A stretch of 39,116 bases of DNA from CAG-533 sp022779465 (lineage in GTDB: Bacteria; Bacillota_I; Bacilli_A; RF39; UBA660): NCBI GenBank assembly GCA_022779465.1, contig JALFTB010000013.1:1-39116 (forward strand), in the 5' to 3' direction. The notes beneath the pieces are model-generated. The model was not told where the DNA came from, searched no databases, and worked only from the letters and a program-made list of their open reading frames with translations. A program made the position numbers and the translations under genes. Position 1 is the first letter of the stretch, and each line of letters opens with the position of its first letter. This document shows positions 34,601 to 39,116 of this stretch, piece by piece.

Positions 34601-35887
34601 ATGAAATTAAATAAAGAATTTATTACAAAAGTTTCTAAATTAAAAAATGAACCAAAATGGATGCTTGAATTTCGTCTAAAATCATTTGAAAAGTTTTTAG
34701 AATTAGATAATCCTAATTTTGGTCCTCATATTGATATAGATTTTGATAATATTAATTATTATAAAAAAGAATTAGATCTAACTGATGATTGGAATAAAGT
34801 AGATGATAATCTAAGAACAACTTTTAAAAATCTTGGTGTTATTGATGCTGAAAACAATTATTTATGTGGTGTATCTAATCAAGTTGAAAGTGAAGTTTTC
34901 TATCATAAACTAAAAGATAATAACGGAGTTATCTTTCTAAGTACAGATGAAGCCCTAAAAGAATATCCTGAAATGTTTAAAGAATACTTTAATAGTTTAG
35001 TTAAATATGATGAAAATAAATATACTGCTTTAAATGGTTGCTTGTGGAGTGGGGGTTCATTTATTTATATTCCTAAAGGAGTTAAATTAGATAGACCACT
35101 TCAAAGTTATTTTAGAATTAATAGTGTCACAATGGGTCAATTTGAAAGAACTATAATTATTGTTGATGAAGGTGCTGAATTAAGCTACATAGAAGGTTGT
35201 ACAGCTGAGTCACATTCTCAAAACTCATTACATGCTGGAGTAGTTGAAATCTTTGTTAAAAAAGACGCTAAATGTAAATATAGTACTATTCAAAACTGGA
35301 GTACTGATGTTTATAATTTAGTTACTAAAAGATGCATTGTTGATGAAAATGGCTATATGCAATGGATTGATGGCAACATTGGTAGTGGAGTAACAATGAA
35401 ATACCCATCATGCATTTTAAGAGGAGATTATTCAAGAGCCAATTCTATAAGTATTGCTTATGCTAAAGAAAACCAAAGATTAGATGCTGGTGCTAAAATG
35501 ATTCATTTAGGTAAACATACTAAGAGTAATATAGTATCTAAAAGTATTGCCTCTAATGGTGGTTTAGCTAACTATCGTGGTACAGTTAAAATATCTTCAA
35601 ATGCTACAGATAGTGTTGCTTCAGTTAAATGTGATACCATACTTTTAGATAATTTATCTAAAAGTGATACTATCCCTAAAAATATTGTTTTAAACGATTC
35701 ATCAGTTTTAGAACATGAAGCCACTGTATCAAAAGTAAGTGAAGAAAAACTATTTTATTTAATGAGTAAAGGTTTATCAGAAGATACCGCTAAAGAATTA
35801 ATTATTTTAGGCTTTATCTCTGACTTTAAAAAAGAATTACCATTAGAATATGCCGTCGAATTAAATAGATTATTAAAAGAGAATTAA
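34601..35887 (+). CDS. sufB: Fe-S cluster assembly scaffold SufB
   Basis: ATG 34601 follows GGTG. The 428-residue protein fits SufB: FIYIPKGVKLDRPLQSYFRIN, GQFERTIIIVDEGAELSYIEGC, TIQNWSTDVYNLVTKR, WIDGNIGSGVTMKYP, DAGAKMIHLG and EKLFYLMSKGL. Cys344 and Glu373 (with His372) match the residues needed for cluster building at the SufB-SufD interface. Normally it works with SufC, SufD, SufS and SufU. None of these is adjacent: terminators bracket the gene, and ssb follows. Confidence 0.95.
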   Translation: MKLNKEFITKVSKLKNEPKWMLEFRLKSFEKFLELDNPNFGPHIDIDFDNINYYKKELDLTDDWNKVDDNLRTTFKNLGVIDAENNYLCGVSNQVESEVFYHKLKDNNGVIFLSTDEALKEYPEMFKEYFNSLVKYDENKYTALNGCLWSGGSFIYIPKGVKLDRPLQSYFRINSVTMGQFERTIIIVDEGAELSYIEGCTAESHSQNSLHAGVVEIFVKKDAKCKYSTIQNWSTDVYNLVTKRCIVDENGYMQWIDGNIGSGVTMKYPSCILRGDYSRANSISIAYAKENQRLDAGAKMIHLGKHTKSNIVSKSIASNGGLANYRGTVKISSNATDSVASVKCDTILLDNLSKSDTIPKNIVLNDSSVLEHEATVSKVSEEKLFYLMSKGLSEDTAKELIILGFISDFKKELPLEYAVELNRLLKEN

Positions 35888-35936
35888 AATAAATTTTCTG
35901 TTAATCAAAAAATAAAATTTGTCCTAAATAAAAAAT

Positions 35937-35975
35937 AAAAATCTGAGTGAAAAACCATTCAGATTTTTATTTTTA
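35937..35975 (+). terminator. sufB terminator
   Basis: A 13-bp stem with one G-T pair, AAAAATCTGAGTG/CATTCAGATTTTT, with a short A-rich loop, followed by a T-rich tail. Confidence 0.85.
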
Positions 35976-36029
35976 ACTTTTTGCTTAATAATTTAAAAGA
36001 TGATAAAAAGTAAAAAGAAAGGAGGAATT

Positions 36030-36368
36030 ATGTACAATTCAGTATATTTAATAGGACGTTTAACAAAAGATCCTGAAATAAAAGAAACTGATAATAATAA
36101 GAAAGTATGTAATGTAACTTTAGCAGTTCAAAGATCATATAAGAACGCTGAAGGTATTTATGAAACTGACTTTATTAGATGTTCACTTTGGGAAGCAGTA
36201 GCCTCTAGAGCCTGTGAATTTTGTCATAAAGGAGACTTAATAGCTGTTAGAGGTCAACTTAGAACTTCATCCTATATAGCTGAAAATGAAGAAAAGAAAT
36301 ATACAACCGAAATCATTGTTGAAAAATTAGTTTTTCTAGCAAACAAAGTACCTGAAAAAGAAGAATAG
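36030..36368 (+). CDS. ssb: Single-stranded DNA-binding protein, short form without acidic tip
   Basis: ATG 36030 sits after AAAGGAGGAATT. The 112 residues form the SSB OB fold: MYNSVYLIGRLTKDPEI, VCNVTLAVQRSY, FIRCSLWEAVASRACEFCHKGDL, VRGQLRTSSY and VEKLVFLAN. The protein stops at PEKEE and lacks the disordered tail and DDDIPF-type tip that recruits repair proteins. B. subtilis SsbB, a competence protein, is similarly short. A full-length SSB is probably encoded elsewhere. Confidence 0.92.
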   Translation: MYNSVYLIGRLTKDPEIKETDNNKKVCNVTLAVQRSYKNAEGIYETDFIRCSLWEAVASRACEFCHKGDLIAVRGQLRTSSYIAENEEKKYTTEIIVEKLVFLANKVPEKEE

Positions 36369-36405
36369 TTATTAAACAAAAACATATATTTATATTGGTG
36401 AAAAC

Positions 36406-37185
36406 ATGAAAAAATTAAAATATATTTTAACTATAATTGCAATCATATTAAGCTTTTATTTTACTGACAAATTAATGATCTTAGTCGATAATAAAAATCC
36501 TCTAATGCAAACTATTATCAAAGAAGAAACAAACTATAATATTAAACCCGTAAACGCTGAAATTAAAGATAATACAATTATTCCAGGATTAAATGGTAAA
36601 AAAGTAAATAGACATAAATCATTAATTAAAATGGAAGAATTTTCTAAATTTAATGAAATATATCTCGAATATGATGAAATAACTCCCGATATATCGTTAA
36701 AAGATAATAAAGATAAAATAATAGTAAAAGGTAATAAACTAAAAAATAAAGTCGCATTAATTGTAGAAGAAAATACCTTAATTGAAAATTATTTAAATGA
36801 TAATAATATTAAATATTCATATATAACAAAATTAAATAGTAATCTTACTTTAAAAAGAGAATATATTAATGGTGAAAAAGAAGAGAAGAACTTTTCTAAT
36901 TTAAATTCACTACTAAATAAAAATAAAATAAATTCAAAAATATGTCTCATAAGTTATTCTAATATAGAAACTTGCAAATCCAAAAAATATTATATAGTAA
37001 ATACTTCTCTCAAAATAAACAATGGTCTAATAGATTCTTTAAATAAATTAGGTAGTGGAGATATTATTCTAATTAGTAGTTCTCTTTCTTTAGATAATTT
37101 AAAATTACTGTTAAATGAAATAAATAAACAAGACCTTCAAATTGATTACTTAAGTAAGGTCATAAACGAAAATATTGAAAATTAA
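36406..37185 (+). CDS. Membrane-anchored protein with degenerate NodB-like domain
   Basis: The 259-residue product has an N-terminal membrane helix (about 5-27), then an extracellular linker (TIIPGLNGKKVNRHKSL). Its C-terminal 150 residues follow the order of a NodB deacetylase: KVALIVEENTLIENYLNDNNIKYSYIT at the position of strand 1 and the TFDDGP motif, ending GSGDIILISSSLSLDNLKLLL at the place of ILLHD. The catalytic Asp and His residues are absent. It may be a non-catalytic glycan-binding relative; this is inferred from pattern only. It lies before an RNase J gene with its own promoter. Confidence 0.5.
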   Translation: MKKLKYILTIIAIILSFYFTDKLMILVDNKNPLMQTIIKEETNYNIKPVNAEIKDNTIIPGLNGKKVNRHKSLIKMEEFSKFNEIYLEYDEITPDISLKDNKDKIIVKGNKLKNKVALIVEENTLIENYLNDNNIKYSYITKLNSNLTLKREYINGEKEEKNFSNLNSLLNKNKINSKICLISYSNIETCKSKKYYIVNTSLKINNGLIDSLNKLGSGDIILISSSLSLDNLKLLLNEINKQDLQIDYLSKVINENIEN

Positions 37186-37194
37186 TTAAAAATC

Positions 37195-37238
37195 TGCTAT
37201 AATTAATTCTGCTAAGCAATTCTTGTAATTAATTATAG
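37195..37238 (+). promoter_or_regulatory. RNase J promoter within a perfect 12-bp inverted repeat
   Basis: CTATAATTAATT (37197-37208) and AATTAATTATAG (37227-37238) are exact inverted copies, 18 bases apart. The left arm contains the -10 of TGC-TATAAT (37195-37203). With a start near 37210, the left arm would not be in the mRNA, so a DNA operator is more likely than an RNA hairpin. Confidence 0.55.
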
Positions 37239-37252
37239 AAAGAGTGATTTTA

Positions 37253-38890
37253 ATGAGTAAAATAAAAATTTTTGGCATGGGTGGATTAGACGAAAATGGT
37301 AAAAACACCTATGTAGTTGAAGTAAATAACAAGATATTTGTTTTTGATGCTGGTTTAAAATATGCTACAGATAATATCTTTGGAATCGATTATATTATTC
37401 CAGATTATTCTTATTTAATAGATAATAAAGATCGTATTGAAGGTGTATTTATAACTCATGCACATCCTGAAAGTTATGGTGGAGTATCAGATTTAATTAG
37501 ATTAATTCCAAGTATTAAAATATATGCAACTAAGTATACAATTAATCAAATGAAATTAGAAGGTATTAATGAAGATAATCTTCATTTAATAGAAGCTCAC
37601 AAAAAACTATCATTTGATAAAGAATTAAGTATTTTCCCAATTAAAGTAAATCATTCAGTACCAGATAGTGTCATGTATGTTTTATATACCAATGATGGTG
37701 CTATTTGTTATACTGGAGATTTTATCATTGATCCATCTATGATGGGACCATATCACATGGATTTAGGTAAAATAGCCTATGTAGGTAAACAAGGTGTATT
37801 AGCATTATTATGTGAATCATCATTCTCTGAAAATATTGGTCATACAAGTCCTAGTCATCACATGGTATCATTCTTTAAGAACGTTATCAATAAAGCACCA
37901 GGAAGAGTAATATTTAGTGTTTTACCAATCCATTTATATACTATTGAAGGAATCTTTAACGCTGCTAAAAATACTCATCGTAAAATAGTCATCATGGGTA
38001 AAAAACTTCAAAATATTATTAATATGGCATTAGAAGAAAAATACATGACAGTAGATGATGGCATCATTGGTGATTTAAGTAACGTAAACGATTCAAATTC
38101 AATATTATTAGTTTGTGATGATCGAGCATTACCATACAATTCATTAGAAAAAATCCTAGCCGGAAACGATAAATTTATCAAATTTAATTCTAATGATACA
38201 GTATGTTTTGCTGAACCAAAATACGATGAAAACGAAAAATTATTTGTAAAAATAGAAAATGAATTAGCTTATATGGGAATTAATACTATAAGTATTCCAA
38301 AAGAAAAAGGGATCTCACTTCATGCATCTTCAGAAGATTTAATGATCATGATGGATTTACTTAAACCAAAATACTTTATTCCTGTTAAAGGTGAATATCG
38401 ATATATGGTAGGGAATGCTGATTTAGCAAGTAACTTAGGCTATGATAAAGATAATATAATCCTAAAACAAAATGGTGACGTTATAAACATAGTAGATAAA
38501 AAATTAATTGATAGTCCTGAACATATCTTTATAGATGATGTCTTAATTGATGGAACATCATCAGATGACGTTGGTGATCTAGTAATTAAAGATCGTGAAA
38601 TGTTATCAGAAAATGGAATAGTTTTAGTAAGTGCTACTATCTCTAAAAAAGATAAAAGATTATTAGTAGGCCCTGAGGTAACAACAAGAGGCTTTATCTA
38701 TATTAAAGATTCAAAAGAAATGATTGAAGAAATCAAAAGAATATCTGAAGAAGTAATTGTTAACAATACCAATAATAATTATGTTGACTTTAATAATATT
38801 AAAACCGAAATAAGAGAAAAACTAAGCAAATACTTCTATGTTGAAACTGAATGTAAACCAATGATAATTGCTGTTATTCAAGAAGTCTAA
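37253..38890 (+). CDS. rnj: RNase J family protein with degenerate metal site (RNase J2-like)
   Basis: ATG 37253 follows AGAGTGA. The 545-residue protein has the RNase J layout: metallo-beta-lactamase core, beta-CASP domain and C-terminal domain (VLVSATISKKDKRL, PEVTTRGFIYI). The usual HxHxDH is H69-A-H-P-E-S74, so Asp and the third His are gone. NHSVPDS and TGDF remain (His134). HVSGH is HASSE (357-361), and PVHGEYR is PVKGEYR with Lys379. B. subtilis RNase J2 is also altered here, and works mainly in a complex with J1. An active RNase J1 is probably encoded elsewhere. Confidence 0.9.
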   Translation: MSKIKIFGMGGLDENGKNTYVVEVNNKIFVFDAGLKYATDNIFGIDYIIPDYSYLIDNKDRIEGVFITHAHPESYGGVSDLIRLIPSIKIYATKYTINQMKLEGINEDNLHLIEAHKKLSFDKELSIFPIKVNHSVPDSVMYVLYTNDGAICYTGDFIIDPSMMGPYHMDLGKIAYVGKQGVLALLCESSFSENIGHTSPSHHMVSFFKNVINKAPGRVIFSVLPIHLYTIEGIFNAAKNTHRKIVIMGKKLQNIINMALEEKYMTVDDGIIGDLSNVNDSNSILLVCDDRALPYNSLEKILAGNDKFIKFNSNDTVCFAEPKYDENEKLFVKIENELAYMGINTISIPKEKGISLHASSEDLMIMMDLLKPKYFIPVKGEYRYMVGNADLASNLGYDKDNIILKQNGDVINIVDKKLIDSPEHIFIDDVLIDGTSSDDVGDLVIKDREMLSENGIVLVSATISKKDKRLLVGPEVTTRGFIYIKDSKEMIEEIKRISEEVIVNNTNNNYVDFNNIKTEIREKLSKYFYVETECKPMIIAVIQEV

Positions 38891-38907
38891 TCTGACTTCT
38901 TTTTTTC
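38881..38907 (+). terminator. Terminator of the RNase J gene
   Basis: The stem AGAAGTC/GACTTCT with a 6-base loop is followed by a T run and overlaps the stop codon. Confidence 0.85.
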
Positions 38908-38936
38908 TTGCATAAAATGTCGAATAGGTGTATACT
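38908..38936 (+). promoter_or_regulatory. Promoter of the last, partial gene
   Basis: TTGCAT (38908-38913), a 17-bp spacer and TATACT (38931-38936). The -35 begins in the terminator T tract. Confidence 0.65.
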
Positions 38937-38959
38937 CAATATAGAATAGTGAGGTATAT

Positions 38960-39116
38960 ATGAAAATTAAAACAAAAATGTCATTAATTTTAGGAATGAC
39001 AATTCTAAGCATCACCCCAGTAATACAAGCAAAAGCAATTGATGTCTTAACATACGGCGACATCAAATGTACAGAAACAAAAGAATGGAAGGAATATAAG
39101 AAATTATCTGCAAAAG
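38960..39116 (+). CDS. Secreted protein, 3' part outside the window
   Basis: ATG 38960 follows GAGGT by four bases. The 52 visible codons show a signal peptide (MKIKTKMSLILGMTILSITP, cleavage likely after IQAKA, about residue 24). The mature part begins IDVLTYGDIKCTETKEWKEY. Nothing more can be said about its function. The gene runs off the end of the window. Confidence 0.75.
   Translation, partial: MKIKTKMSLILGMTILSITPVIQAKAIDVLTYGDIKCTETKEWKEYKKLSAK

Overview
The window is very AT-rich DNA with dense, mostly plus-strand genes, short intergenic gaps, strong Shine-Dalgarno (SD) sequences and many hairpin/U-tract terminators. UGA is used as a stop and Trp is UGG, so the standard code (table 11) applies. 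The gene set (ezrA, polA-mutM, ffh, rpoZ, a Gram-positive type dnaE, a sufB, an RNase J family protein, spoVS, spore-coat homologues and a sortase-type surface protein) points to Bacillota. My best guess is an uncultured, small-genome Bacilli lineage near the Mollicutes/Erysipelotrichia/RF39 groups. That placement is inference from gene content.

Layout. 1-1339 is the 3' part of a membrane-anchored PdaC-like polysaccharide deacetylase. 1340-1864 is a complex intergenic region: a terminator, an 11-bp tandem repeat, an extended -10 promoter, a possible small RNA with its own terminator, and a promoter with a structured leader. 1865-4753 encodes a vWA/MucBP surface adhesin. 4835-8948 is a tight operon (DUF1003 protein, unknown anchored protein, 5-formyl-THF cyclo-ligase, ABC exporter, P-loop kinase-like protein). 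8955-9420 is a convergent pair of CotF-like genes. 9502-9577 is tRNA-Thr(CGU). 9721-10343 is a frame-broken DUF3592/PepSY gene. 10446-13060 holds cell-surface genes and a CotD-like coat gene. 13149-20138 is housekeeping (rpoZ, a large unknown, polA, mutM, ezrA, rpmB). 20243-27654 carries dnaE, a glycine-rich exported protein, ffh, a sugar nucleotidyltransferase and a stomatin-like protein. 27762-32008 has unknowns, an RNA methyltransferase and a disrupted ABC-F ATPase. 32053-39116 has spoVS, a transglutaminase-like/HELSH-protein pair, sufB, a short ssb, a degenerate deacetylase-like protein, an RNase J2-like protein and the start of a secreted protein.

Themes. (1) Genome maintenance and expression: polA, mutM, dnaE, ssb, rpoZ, rpmB, ffh, RNase J. 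(2) Cell envelope: the deacetylase and its degenerate relative, EzrA, the adhesin, the glycine-rich protein and several small anchored proteins. (3) A sporulation trace: SpoVS, two CotF-like proteins and a CotD-like protein, the last behind a sequence matching a sigma-K/sigma-E promoter. (4) Gene decay: an ABC-F gene broken by an exact 8-bp tandem duplication, and a DUF3592/PepSY gene with two frame breaks.

I did not find a complete, clearly new multi-gene system. The best candidates for undescribed biology are the repeat/promoter/small-RNA locus at 1409-1631, the transglutaminase-like plus HELSH-protein pair, the symmetric element over the RNase J promoter, and the ABC-F switch or lesion.
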